DNA of 47,231 nucleotides from Pseudomonas plecoglossicida NBRC 103162 = DSM 15088 (GTDB lineage Bacteria; Pseudomonadota; Gammaproteobacteria; Pseudomonadales; Pseudomonadaceae): NCBI RefSeq assembly GCF_000730665.1, contig NZ_BBIV01000047.1:1-47231 (forward strand), read 5' to 3'. The position numbers were made by a program, and so were the translations under genes. The notes under the pieces are model-generated. The model had not been told where the DNA came from, did no database searches, and saw only the letters and a list, made by a program, of their open reading frames with translations. Position 1 is the first letter of the stretch; every line of letters begins with the position of its first letter. This document shows positions 23,613 through 35,198 of the stretch, piece by piece.

Positions 23613-24785
23613 ATGGAAGAGCTGAGATCAATGGACAGCGTGCCCAGCCCCCCGGTTCTACCGACCATCCTGGTGGTCGACGACTCCCCTGACAACCTCA
23701 TGCTGATGGTTGATCTGCTCAAGGACCGTTATCGGGTCAAGATCGCCAACAGCGGCGAGAAGGCCTTGCGCATCCTCGAAGGCGACCCGCTGCCCGACCT
23801 GGTGCTGCTGGACGTCATGATGCCGGGCCTGTCTGGCTACGCCGTGGCCGAGGCGCTCAAGCAGGACGCCCGCACCCGGGACCTGCCGATCATCTTCCTC
23901 ACGGCCATGGCAGCGGCCGAAGACCAGGTCCGCGGCCTGGAGCTGGGCGCAGCCGACTACATCACCAAGCCGATCAGCCCGCCGATCGTCCTGACCCGGG
24001 TCCAGGCCCAGCTCAAGGTCAAGGCCGCAGCGGACTTCCTGCGCGACCAGAACGACTACCTCGAGCAGGAAGTGCAGCGGCGCACATGCGAAATCATGGC
24101 GATCCAGGATGTCACCATCCAGGCCATGGCATCGCTGGCCGAAACGCGAGACAACGAAACCGGCAACCATATCCGGCGCACCCAGAACTACGTCAAGCTC
24201 CTGGCCGAACTGTTGTCCCAGCATCCTCGCTTTCGTCATTTCCTCAACGAGGCGACCATCAACCTGTTGTTCAAGTCAGCCCCTTTGCACGATATCGGCA
24301 AGATCGGGATTCCCGATCACATCCTGCTCAAGCCCGGACGCTTCACACCCGAAGAGTTCGAAATCATGAAGACCCACACCACCCTCGGCCGCGATGCCAT
24401 CCAGCGTGCCGAGGATCAACTGGGAATGCGGGTCGAGTTCCTTCACCTGGCCAAGGAGATCGCCTACAGCCACCAGGAAAAATGGGACGGCAGCGGTTAC
24501 CCGCAGGGGCTTGCCGGGGACGACATACCGATCAGCGCCCGGCTGATGGCCGTGGCGGACGTGTATGACGCGCTCATCAGTCGCCGTGTCTACAAACCGC
24601 AGATGCCCCATGACAAAGCGGTGGCGCTGATCCGCGACGGCCGCGGCTCGCACTTCGACCCCGACATTTGCGATGCCTTCCTGAACAACGCCGAGCGTTT
24701 CCGGGAAATTGCCGAACGTTTCGCCGACACCGAGCAAGAAATCGAACAACTGGCCGTTTCGGGGCAACCTGTCGGAAAACCCTGA
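23613..24785 (+). CDS. Response regulator with HD-GYP c-di-GMP phosphodiesterase domain
   Basis: 390-residue cytoplasmic protein. The receiver domain (residues 18-135) has the acidic pair VVDDS, phosphoacceptor Asp67 in LLDVMMPG, and Lys119 in ITKP. A short helical linker leads to an HD-GYP domain (about 165-375) with HDIGKIGIPD (His226, Asp227), HTTLGRD and WDGSGYP (GYP at 295-297), the full active-site set for hydrolysis of c-di-GMP to GMP. Phosphorylation should control activity. The hybrid kinase gene follows after 41 bases and is the obvious partner. The ATG at 23613 is used; the ATG at 23631 (MDSVPSPP), with GGAAGAG upstream, is equally likely. It opposes the diguanylate cyclase at 1.6 kb in c-di-GMP turnover, although they need not share a pathway. 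Confidence 0.92.
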   Translation: MEELRSMDSVPSPPVLPTILVVDDSPDNLMLMVDLLKDRYRVKIANSGEKALRILEGDPLPDLVLLDVMMPGLSGYAVAEALKQDARTRDLPIIFLTAMAAAEDQVRGLELGAADYITKPISPPIVLTRVQAQLKVKAAADFLRDQNDYLEQEVQRRTCEIMAIQDVTIQAMASLAETRDNETGNHIRRTQNYVKLLAELLSQHPRFRHFLNEATINLLFKSAPLHDIGKIGIPDHILLKPGRFTPEEFEIMKTHTTLGRDAIQRAEDQLGMRVEFLHLAKEIAYSHQEKWDGSGYPQGLAGDDIPISARLMAVADVYDALISRRVYKPQMPHDKAVALIRDGRGSHFDPDICDAFLNNAERFREIAERFADTEQEIEQLAVSGQPVGKP

Positions 24786-24826
24786 ATGGCAAAGGCCGAT
24801 AGGTGAACGTCAAGGAGTGCTTGTCT

Positions 24827-28822
<3,996 letters not shown>

Positions 28823-29048
28823 TGCGTGTGCCGTGAATGGATCAGCTGCGCAGGCAAGCGGTGATGGCGCCGTACGCAGAGGCCACTACACTTGTTGCTG
28901 CTCCAGGGAACACCCCCAGGCACTGGCTCACTTGCCCTTGGTGGATGTGAAGCCAGTCGCCCGGTCCAACGGTGGCAGCCGTCGATAGCGCAGTGGAACA
29001 TGTGCTTGCCACACAACCCGCGAAGTCTTCAGCAAAGGGAGTACTTTC

Positions 29049-30320
29049 ATGAGTGGCTATAACGCTGTATTGGCGAGAAACACCGGCAATGCTCCAAAGA
29101 GCACAGGCCCCTGCTCACAAACGGTAGCGTTCTCTCACTACAATAATCTTTCGGCTCAACTGCCGATCGATCCCGCCTCGGGTGTCTTGGTGGCGGGGGG
29201 TGTAAAGGCGCAGGCTGAACAGTGTTTCAAGAATATCAAGGCGGTTGTCGAAAGCATCGACCATACGCTGCAAGATGTCGTGCGGATTACTGTATTCCTC
29301 AAACATATCGGCGACATCGATACCGTCAACAGCGTGTACTCGGCGTTCTTCCCCGGTTATGTTCCTGTGCTGACCACCGTCGCCGTTGCAGCACTGCCCC
29401 TGGATGCGCTGGTGCAAGTGGAAGCGTTGATCTCGAACGGCGTAGGTACGATTCCCAACGCCCCACAGGCAGGCGACCTGATAAAGACGGTAAGCAACAC
29501 GGAGAATGCACCTGTCAGCGCATTGTCTGCGCAGTCGGTGGCGTTCTCTCATTACAATAACCTGTCGGCTCAACTGCCAATCGATCCGCGAACCGGCAAG
29601 TTGGTAGCGGGCGGTGCAAAAGAGCAAGCTGTACAGTGTTTGAAAAATATCAAGGCCATCCTGGAAAGTATTGACGTTCCCTTCGATGACATCGTGAAAA
29701 CCACGATCTTCGTTAAAAATCTTTCGGATATCGAGCGTGTCAACGAAGTGTACACCACCTTTTTCCCGGATTCGGCCATTGCCCGGGCGGTGGGCTATTT
29801 CCCCGCACGGACTGTCGTGGCGGCCTCCGCCTTGCCCCTGGATGCTCTGGTCCAGATAGAAGCCGTTGTATCCCACGGGGATGGCACGCCACCGCAATTG
29901 GTTGAAGACAGGCACGGGATTGTCATCAAGGCAAGCAATACCGCGAGCGCCCCCCGGCAGGCGCTGTCTGCACAAACGGTAGCCTTTTCTCATTACAACC
30001 ACCTTTCTGCACAATTGCCTTACGACCCGAACACCGGGAAAGTGGTGGGCAGCGGGGTAAGTGCGCAGACAGAGCAATGCTTGAAAAACATCAAGGCCAT
30101 TGTCGAAAGTATCAATCACACCCTGAGTGATGTGGTGAAGGTCAATGTCTTCCTTAAAGATATTGAACAGATGGCAGCAATGGATGAGGTGTACACGGCA
30201 TTTTTCCCAGGCGGCGTGCCGGCACGCAGGGTAGTGGGGGTGTCAGCGCTTCCTGACGATGCCCTGGTACAAATCGATGTGGTCGTGGCAAACGCTGAAG
30301 GCACACCGCCAGGGAAGTAG
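29049..30320 (+). CDS. Triple RidA (YjgF/YER057c/UK114) domain fusion protein
   Basis: 423-residue protein built of three tandem RidA domains (about 1-133, 145-280, 290-420). Each repeat has AFSHYN(N/H)LSAQLPxDPxTG, then QC(L/F)KNIKAxxESI, then a VFLK/VFVK segment and ALPxDALVQ(I/V). Normal RidA is one such domain of about 130 residues that forms a trimer and hydrolyses reactive 2-aminoacrylate-type imines. Here one chain could form a whole trimer. The imine-binding arginine of RidA (Arg105) is kept in domain 2 (Arg254) and domain 3 (Arg393) but is Leu108 in domain 1; the Glu120 position is Gln in all three. Activity may therefore be altered, or the protein may bind rather than convert ligands. 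Start ATG with GGGAG upstream. Single-gene unit; GC is lower than in the neighbouring kinase. Confidence 0.9.
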   Translation: MSGYNAVLARNTGNAPKSTGPCSQTVAFSHYNNLSAQLPIDPASGVLVAGGVKAQAEQCFKNIKAVVESIDHTLQDVVRITVFLKHIGDIDTVNSVYSAFFPGYVPVLTTVAVAALPLDALVQVEALISNGVGTIPNAPQAGDLIKTVSNTENAPVSALSAQSVAFSHYNNLSAQLPIDPRTGKLVAGGAKEQAVQCLKNIKAILESIDVPFDDIVKTTIFVKNLSDIERVNEVYTTFFPDSAIARAVGYFPARTVVAASALPLDALVQIEAVVSHGDGTPPQLVEDRHGIVIKASNTASAPRQALSAQTVAFSHYNHLSAQLPYDPNTGKVVGSGVSAQTEQCLKNIKAIVESINHTLSDVVKVNVFLKDIEQMAAMDEVYTAFFPGGVPARRVVGVSALPDDALVQIDVVVANAEGTPPGK

Positions 30321-30370
30321 CGGGTCATTTGACACGCTGGCAGGCAGACGCATAGCTCAATCGATTGTTT

Positions 30371-30441
30371 GCAGGTATCTATCGGCTGGGCCGATAAGGT
30401 GCCTGCGTTGGCCCTATCGCCGGCTTGCCGGCGATAGGGCC
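30371..30441. repeat. Two adjacent hairpins downstream of the RidA fusion
   Basis: First an imperfect hairpin at 30371-30406 (GCAGG...ATCGGC-TGG-GCCGAT...CCTGC). Immediately after it a perfect 15-2-15 palindrome at 30410-30441, arms GGCCCTATCGCCGGC and GCCGGCGATAGGGCC, a symmetrical version of the REP core. Neither is followed by a clear T-tract. Likely 3'-end structure of the RidA transcript. The rest of 30321-30592 shows no gene. Confidence 0.7.
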
Positions 30442-30592
30442 CAACCAGACGCTGGCGTATACAGCTGACTCGGGCATGTTTTTAGCGGGAGTTCGTGCGG
30501 GGAGGGCGCTACATTGGCGGCGGCAGCTACGGTGTACTAGCGTTATCCAATCAAGCACTCATGGTCCGCTCGGGGTTAACGGGAGGAATAGG

Positions 30593-30625
30593 ATGAAAAT
30601 CGTATTGTTCGCCTCCAGTGAATGA
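30593..30625 (+). CDS. Possible 10-residue leader or gene remnant
   Basis: ATG at 30593 is preceded by GGGAGGAATAGG, the best ribosome site in this area, and encodes MKIVLFASSE before a TGA. The stop overlaps the beginning of the downstream membrane protein frame (GTGAATGA), which itself has no ribosome site, so the short frame could couple translation. MKIVLFASSE also looks like the start of a formyltransferase-type protein, so it could be the remnant of a lost gene. Confidence 0.3.
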   Translation: MKIVLFASSE

Positions 30626-31160
30626 ATCGATGCCTCCGGGGCACTCTGCCGTGTGTGAATTGGCCACTCATCTTTCGATAGGGGTGCTGGATCACCTGGT
30701 GTATCTGCCACTCGTGGCCTACGCGATGCTGTGCGTCATGACCCCGTCGAGACAGAAACGGCAAATTCCGGAGCGACGCCACGCTATTCTTGATGCAAGA
30801 ATGTCTGGAAACTTGAATCTTTTAGGTATTTCCTTTGCTGTGGTCAGCCTCTTGGTCAGCCTTTCGAAAGATGACATCCACCTTGCGAGTGCGCCTATTT
30901 TCAAGTTCTCTCTCAGCGCGGCTTGTTTTTTCGCCTCCTATATAATTTTGCATTTCAGGCGAATCCGGCTATTTGATACGGCCAGTGATGGGCTGTCTAA
31001 TAGCGGCATATTTGCTGTGCTATTCGGCCTTAAAGATCTATTTGACAGTTATAAGCTGGATGATTCATCGGTCTTGTTTTCTGCCGTGTTGACTCTTTCT
31101 TTGCTGTACATCGCCCTGGACGTGACCCTCAAGTGGAAAAATCGAAAGGAGATCAATTAA
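30618..31160 (+). CDS. Unknown multi-pass membrane protein, lower-GC cassette gene 1
   Basis: Up to 180 residues from GTG at 30618; ATG at 30630 (MPPGHSAV) is the alternative. Neither has its own ribosome site, and both lie at the end of a short frame with a strong one. Hydrophobic segments at about residues 22-42 (GVLDHLVYLPLVAYAMLCVM), 66-84 (LNLLGISFAVVSLLVSL), 93-112 (FKFSLSAACFFASYIILHF), 128-143 and 152-168. Basic loops (SRQKRQIPERRH, HFRRIR) and a charged C-terminus (LKWKNRKEIN) suggest orientation. Many codons are AT-ending, unlike the flanks, which suggests horizontal transfer. Its stop is adjacent to the ATG of the zinc-ribbon gene. Not recognised as any known family. Confidence 0.6.
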   Translation: MNESMPPGHSAVCELATHLSIGVLDHLVYLPLVAYAMLCVMTPSRQKRQIPERRHAILDARMSGNLNLLGISFAVVSLLVSLSKDDIHLASAPIFKFSLSAACFFASYIILHFRRIRLFDTASDGLSNSGIFAVLFGLKDLFDSYKLDDSSVLFSAVLTLSLLYIALDVTLKWKNRKEIN

Positions 31161-31379
31161 ATGTCAGCCTGTACTTGCCCTCGTTGCGGCTTCACGAATG
31201 AAGTATCCAGTGCGTCTGCCAGTGAAGATCACGGTGAGTTTAGATGCTCCAGATGTGGAAACTACTGGTGTTACTGTGAGACCCATGGAGATTATGAGGC
31301 ACCGTCCCCATGCCCGAAGTGCAAAGCTGAGACCTTGTCTTCTTCTGAACCTTCCGGGAATGAGTTCGACCAAGAATAA
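31161..31379 (+). CDS. Small zinc-ribbon protein, lower-GC cassette gene 2
   Basis: 72 residues rich in cysteine: CTCPRCGFTN, then CSRCGNYWCYCETHGD, then CPKCKAE. The CxxC pairs and the CYCETH segment give enough ligands for one or two zinc sites. The fold is likely a rubredoxin-like zinc ribbon, used for protein or nucleic-acid binding. The C-terminus is acidic and serine-rich. It starts on the base after the stop of the membrane protein gene, with AAGGAG upstream (inside that gene), so the two are co-translated and probably work together. No specific family was recognised. Confidence 0.7.
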   Translation: MSACTCPRCGFTNEVSSASASEDHGEFRCSRCGNYWCYCETHGDYEAPSPCPKCKAETLSSSEPSGNEFDQE

Positions 31380-31582
31380 ATGATCGGGGTTTCACACTCG
31401 CTTGTGCTTTGACCTCACTGACTGATAGGGATGTCCCCGTGTCGTCGAGGTTGTCCAAAAAGTCCTGAAGCTGTCGCTTGCCGCGCGGATGCACCGTCCG
31501 CACATCCGGCCCAACGGTCAGCCGTATGCCTTCAAGCATCGGCCGGGTGACCTTGTCGTACCGCCAGACAAACTTCAGGAAC
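31380..31582 (-). pseudogene. Possible gene remnant on minus strand, unrecognised
   Basis: Between the zinc-ribbon gene and the ArnT-like gene, the minus strand has a frame with plausible protein character: ERLDSAFSEFLKFVWRYDKV, then MLEGIRLTVGPDVRTVHPRG, then KRQLQDFLDNLDDTG. Codon third positions are GC-rich there. The frame runs out of the ArnT-like coding region in another phase and has no start or ribosome site of its own upstream, so it looks like a C-terminal fragment. It may equally be chance. No function is proposed. Confidence 0.25.
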
Positions 31583-33184
31583 TCAGAAAACGCACTGTCC
31601 AGCCGTTCCTTGCACCCTGATGGCCGATCGGGCAGGGGCCTGTCCAGCACGCTGCGCACAGACCTGCAACGCGCTGGCCCAGGCAAACCGATAGACGCGA
31701 TCCGGCGCCGCAGGCTGGCAGCGGCCGTTGTCGGCCTCGGCGCCCACCACATACCATGTGGCCCGCGAGGTATCGCCCAGCTTGCGTGCCTTGCTCGGAC
31801 TGAAGCAGTGCCCCAGTTCGGCCGCCGGCACCAAGGCGAAGGCCGCTGGGTGCTGGCGCAGCCAGTAGGCGGCGGCCTCGGCGTTGGAGCTACCGCTGAA
31901 CCCGAAATGGACGATCGGCTGGCGGGCGAACAGCCAGTGGCCCTCGCGCCAGTTGACCAGCACCAGTTCCGCGCCGTCGGTGGCACGTGCGGCCTCGGCC
32001 ATCAGTGTCTCGTGGGGGTTGCGACCTTCCTTGACCGGCTCGATGAACCCCCTGGCGAACCACAGGCAGAACCACGCCAGCACCACGGCCGTGAACGCCT
32101 TGCGCCAGCCTGGCCGACCCTTCCACCAGCGTTGCAGCAGCCACGGCAGCAGCGGCGCGATGGCCAGCACCAGGCCGGGCAGGGCCGGGAAGATATACAG
32201 CTTGCGCTTGCCGCTGCTGAGGCTGAAGAACAGCAGCACCAGCGCCACCCAGCCCAGCAGCACGAGAAAGCGCCCGTCGCGTTTTTGCAGTTGCCGGCGC
32301 CAGGCCGGCACCAGCCAGGGCAAGGCCAGTACCAGCGGCAGCCAGTACTTGGGAATGACCTCGACGAAGAAGTACCAGAACGGCTCGCGGTGGTCCCAGG
32401 CATTGGCATAGCGGCTGGCAGTCTGGCGCAGGAGGATTTCCTTCAGGTAGGCCAGCTCCGCCGCGCCACCACCGTCGGCGATCGACACCAGCAGCGGCAG
32501 CAGCCACACCGCGCAACCTGCCAGCAGCCACAGCAGGCCCAGGCTCCAGCGCCACCCCTGGCCCGGCATGGCCACCACCCCGCGCCATTGCTTGTGCACC
32601 GCCCAGGCATAGGGGAGCAGCAGCAGCGCCGGCAGAAAGCCCACGCCTTTGCTGATGATGCCCAGGCCCATGGCCGCGCAGGCCAGGTAGAACCAGGCCC
32701 ACGCCGGCCCCAGCAGCAGGTGGCGCAACAACCCGTAGACGCCCAGCGCCACCCACAGGCACAGAAAACTGTCGATCTGCCCGGTGCGCAGGATGCTGTA
32801 GCTCTGGTAGGTCGCCAGGAACAGCAGTGCGGCGATCACCCCGACACGCCGGCACCACAGGCGCCGCCCAAGGTCGTGCAGCACCAGCACGAGGGTGGCC
32901 GTGGACAGCAGCCCCGGCAGGTACAGCGCGACCTTGGGCGAGTCGGTCAGGTAGCTGAACAGGGCCACCGTCCACATGAACAACGGCGGCTTGTCGCCAT
33001 AGATTTCCGCTGCGCGGTGGGGAATGAACCAGTTGCCGCTCTGCAGCATCTCCAGGGCCACGCCGAGAAAACGCTCTTCATCGACATTCATCGGCTGGCG
33101 CCAGCCGATGCCGGCGCCCACCAGCATCAGCGCCAGCGCAACCAGCACCAGGCGTTCGACGCCCAAAGACTTGAACCTTGGCAA
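31583..33184 (-). CDS. ArnT-like lipid-linked sugar glycosyltransferase (GT39/GT83)
   Basis: 533-residue inner-membrane protein with about 12 helices and a C-terminal periplasmic domain, the layout of ArnT and the Rhizobium Rgt enzymes. These move a sugar from undecaprenyl phosphate to lipid A or core. The first periplasmic loop has MNVDEERFLGVALEML with the conserved acidic pair and IPHRAAEIYGDKPPLFMWTVA, including the KPP motif. It starts at a TTG at 33184, with AAGGAA upstream, three bases after the LABN gene stop; no ATG lies nearby. The last about 30 residues (QVCAQRAGQAPARSAIRVQG) look unlike the family, so the natural end may have been altered by a rearrangement with the adjacent low-GC DNA. 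Last gene of the ugd operon. Confidence 0.85.
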   Translation of the reverse strand: MPRFKSLGVERLVLVALALMLVGAGIGWRQPMNVDEERFLGVALEMLQSGNWFIPHRAAEIYGDKPPLFMWTVALFSYLTDSPKVALYLPGLLSTATLVLVLHDLGRRLWCRRVGVIAALLFLATYQSYSILRTGQIDSFLCLWVALGVYGLLRHLLLGPAWAWFYLACAAMGLGIISKGVGFLPALLLLPYAWAVHKQWRGVVAMPGQGWRWSLGLLWLLAGCAVWLLPLLVSIADGGGAAELAYLKEILLRQTASRYANAWDHREPFWYFFVEVIPKYWLPLVLALPWLVPAWRRQLQKRDGRFLVLLGWVALVLLFFSLSSGKRKLYIFPALPGLVLAIAPLLPWLLQRWWKGRPGWRKAFTAVVLAWFCLWFARGFIEPVKEGRNPHETLMAEAARATDGAELVLVNWREGHWLFARQPIVHFGFSGSSNAEAAAYWLRQHPAAFALVPAAELGHCFSPSKARKLGDTSRATWYVVGAEADNGRCQPAAPDRVYRFAWASALQVCAQRAGQAPARSAIRVQGTAGQCVF

Positions 33185-33187
33185 AGG

Positions 33188-33460
33188 CTATTCCTTCTGC
33201 ACGGGGTGACGCGCGATCAGTTGCAGGTTGCGCAGGTACACCAGCATCCCGAACGACTGACCGATGATGAACACCGGGTCCTGGCGGTAGATGGCATAGA
33301 CCAGCAGCAGCGCGCTGCCGAGCATGCTCAGGTACCAGAACCCCACCGGGATGACGCTGCGGCGCTTGAGCTCGCTGTACAGCCACTGCAGCACGAAGCG
33401 CCCGGTGAACACGGCCTGGCCGGCGAACCCGACGATCAGCCAGAGGGTCTCGCGGGTCAT
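33188..33460 (-). CDS. Lipid A biosynthesis N-terminal (LABN) domain membrane protein
   Basis: 90-residue protein with three predicted helices. The family signature is present: LWLIVGFAGQAVFTGRFVLQWLYSE, then RRSVIPVGFWYLSMLGSALLL and DPVFIIGQSFGMLVYLRNL. LABN proteins often accompany polyprenyl-phosphate glycosyltransferases in lipid A modification clusters and may help anchor or assist them; the function is not established. Its ATG overlaps the GT2 stop (ATGA at 33457-33460) and the ArnT-like gene follows within a few bases, so all three are translationally linked. Confidence 0.88.
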   Translation of the reverse strand: MTRETLWLIVGFAGQAVFTGRFVLQWLYSELKRRSVIPVGFWYLSMLGSALLLVYAIYRQDPVFIIGQSFGMLVYLRNLQLIARHPVQKE

Positions 33461-34188
33461 CCTTCGAGCTCCTGCGGGGGGCTGTCCAGGCGGGTGCGGC
33501 GCAGCAGCCAGCAGACCCCGACCAGGTCGAGGATGCCGACCAGGGCGCGGTCCAGGTTGCCGTACTTGGACACCCCGGCCTGGCGCGGGCGGTGGTTGAC
33601 CGGGTGTACCCGCAGGCGGCCGTTGTGGCGCAGGATCAGCGCCGGGATGTAACGGTGCATGTGGTCGAAGTAGGGCAGGCGCAGGAAGGCTGCCCGCTCG
33701 ATCAGTTTCAAGCCGCAGCCGGTATCGGGGGTGGCGTCCTTGAGCAGGCGCCGGCGCAGGCCGTTGGCCAGGCGCGAGGCCCAACGCTTGCTGGCGCTGT
33801 CGCGGCGGTCGACGCGGTGGCCGGCGACCAGCGTGATGTCGTCCTGGCCACGCACCAGGGCCAGCATCCCCGGGATATCCGCCGGGTCGTTCTGGCCGTC
33901 ACCATCGAGGGTGGCCAGCCAGCGTCCGCGGGCCGCGTGCGCGGCATGCCAGATCGACGTGCTCTGGCCCAGCGAGCGCTCATGACGGAGGATGCGCAGC
34001 TGCGCGAAACCTTGGTTTTTCAGCTGCTGCAGCATGTCCAGGGTGCGATCGCTGCTGCCGTCGTCGACCACCAGTACTTCATAGTCTTCAGCGGCCAGTG
34101 CGCTGCGGATTTCCAGCAGCAATGCCGGCAGGTTTTGGGCTTCGTTCTTGGCGGGTATCAGAACCGAAAGGTCAAGCGGGTCTGTCAT
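33457..34188 (-). CDS. Family 2 glycosyltransferase, polyprenyl-phosphate sugar synthase type
   Basis: 243-residue GT-A enzyme of the dolichol-phosphate-mannose synthase kind, expected to load a nucleotide sugar onto undecaprenyl phosphate at the inner face of the membrane. Motifs: LSVLIPAKNEAQNLP, VVDDGSSDRT, and DGDGQNDP with the metal-binding DxD, then GHRVDRRDSASKR and KYGNLDRA. There is a hydrophobic tail (ALVGILDLVGVCWLL) that could bind the membrane. By analogy with Rhizobium RgtE and with the epimerase next door, the donor may be UDP-galacturonate or UDP-glucuronate; this is inference. Stop overlaps the LABN start. Confidence 0.88.
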   Translation of the reverse strand: MTDPLDLSVLIPAKNEAQNLPALLLEIRSALAAEDYEVLVVDDGSSDRTLDMLQQLKNQGFAQLRILRHERSLGQSTSIWHAAHAARGRWLATLDGDGQNDPADIPGMLALVRGQDDITLVAGHRVDRRDSASKRWASRLANGLRRRLLKDATPDTGCGLKLIERAAFLRLPYFDHMHRYIPALILRHNGRLRVHPVNHRPRQAGVSKYGNLDRALVGILDLVGVCWLLRRTRLDSPPQELEG

Positions 34189-34223
34189 TCGGGCTACCTG
34201 TGTCCTTGTGGTGATGGCGCGGT

Positions 34224-35198
34224 TCAGGTCCGGTAGAAGTCCCGGTACCAGCCGACGAAGTCCTGCACACCCTGTTGCAGGGGCGTGCTCGGGGTGTAGT
34301 CGATCCAGCGCGTCAACGCGCGGGTATCGGCCCAGGTCTGCAGCACGTCGCCGGCCTGCAGGGGCAGGTACTCGCGCCGCGCTTCGATGCCCAGGGCCTG
34401 CTCCAGGCAGTCGACGAACTGCAACAGCCGAACCGGCTGGCCAAGGCCGACGTTGAACAGCTGGCTGGGCGCTTGCCCACGGGCTGGCTGGGGTGGTTTG
34501 AGGCGCAGGCGCACGAGGCTTTCGACGATGTCGTCGATATAGGTGAAATCGCGTGCCATCAGGCCATGGTTGTAGATATCGATGGGCCGGCCTTCGAGCA
34601 TTGCCTGGGTGAACTTGAACAGCGCCATGTCAGGTCGACCCCACGGGCCGTAAACGGTGAAAAAGCGCAGTCCGGTGCAGGGCACCTGGTACAGGTGGGC
34701 GTAGCTGTGGGCCATCAGCTCATTGGCGCGCTTGCTCGCGGCATACAGCGAGACCGGCTGCTCGACCGGGTCGTCGACACTGAACGGCTGCTTGGCATTG
34801 GCGCCGTACACCGAGCTGCTGGAGGCATAGATCAGGTGGCGCGGTGGCTGCTGGCGGCAGGCTTCGAGAATGTTGAGAAAGCCGACCAGGTTGGCCTGGC
34901 CGTAGGCCGCCGGGTTGTCCAGGGAGTAACGCACGCCGGCCTGGGCAGCCAGGTGGATCACTTCGCTGAAAGCTTGACCGGCAAACACGCCCTGCAGCGC
35001 GGCCGGCTCGGCGATGTCCACCGCCTGGAAGCGGAAATTGGCCCACTGCGCCAGCTGTTGCAGGCGCGCCTGCTTGAGCTCGACGCTGTAGTACGTGTTG
35101 AGGTTGTCGATACCGACCACTTCCAGCCCTGCCTGGCACAGGCGCCGGGCCAGGTGGAAGCCGATGAAGCCGGCGACCCCGGTGATCAGTACGGGCAT
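34224..35198 (-). CDS. NAD-dependent epimerase, UDP-glucuronate 4-epimerase-like
   Basis: 324-residue extended short-chain dehydrogenase. The Rossmann motif is TGVAGFIG (residues 6-13). The catalytic tyrosine and lysine are Tyr152 and Lys156 (SLYAASKRAN), with serines in ASSSSVYGAN. The segment DNLNTYYSVELKQARL and the run RFFTVYGPWGRPDMALFKFT are characteristic of UDP-glucuronate 4-epimerases of the LpsL/Cap1J type, which make UDP-galacturonate. The start at 35198 overlaps the ugd stop by 13 bases, so the two are coupled: ugd supplies the substrate UDP-glucuronate. Confidence 0.9.
   Translation of the reverse strand: MPVLITGVAGFIGFHLARRLCQAGLEVVGIDNLNTYYSVELKQARLQQLAQWANFRFQAVDIAEPAALQGVFAGQAFSEVIHLAAQAGVRYSLDNPAAYGQANLVGFLNILEACRQQPPRHLIYASSSSVYGANAKQPFSVDDPVEQPVSLYAASKRANELMAHSYAHLYQVPCTGLRFFTVYGPWGRPDMALFKFTQAMLEGRPIDIYNHGLMARDFTYIDDIVESLVRLRLKPPQPARGQAPSQLFNVGLGQPVRLLQFVDCLEQALGIEARREYLPLQAGDVLQTWADTRALTRWIDYTPSTPLQQGVQDFVGWYRDFYRT

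Noticed and set aside
31240..31986. Single long minus-strand gene across the zinc-ribbon gene and ArnT-like 3' end
   Set aside because: The frame is antisense to one clear gene and out of phase in another; only the short middle part (31380-31582) is retained as a possible remnant.
31478..33652. 724-codon plus-strand open frame
   Set aside because: Antisense to the ArnT-like and LABN genes; low-complexity Gln/His-rich translation.
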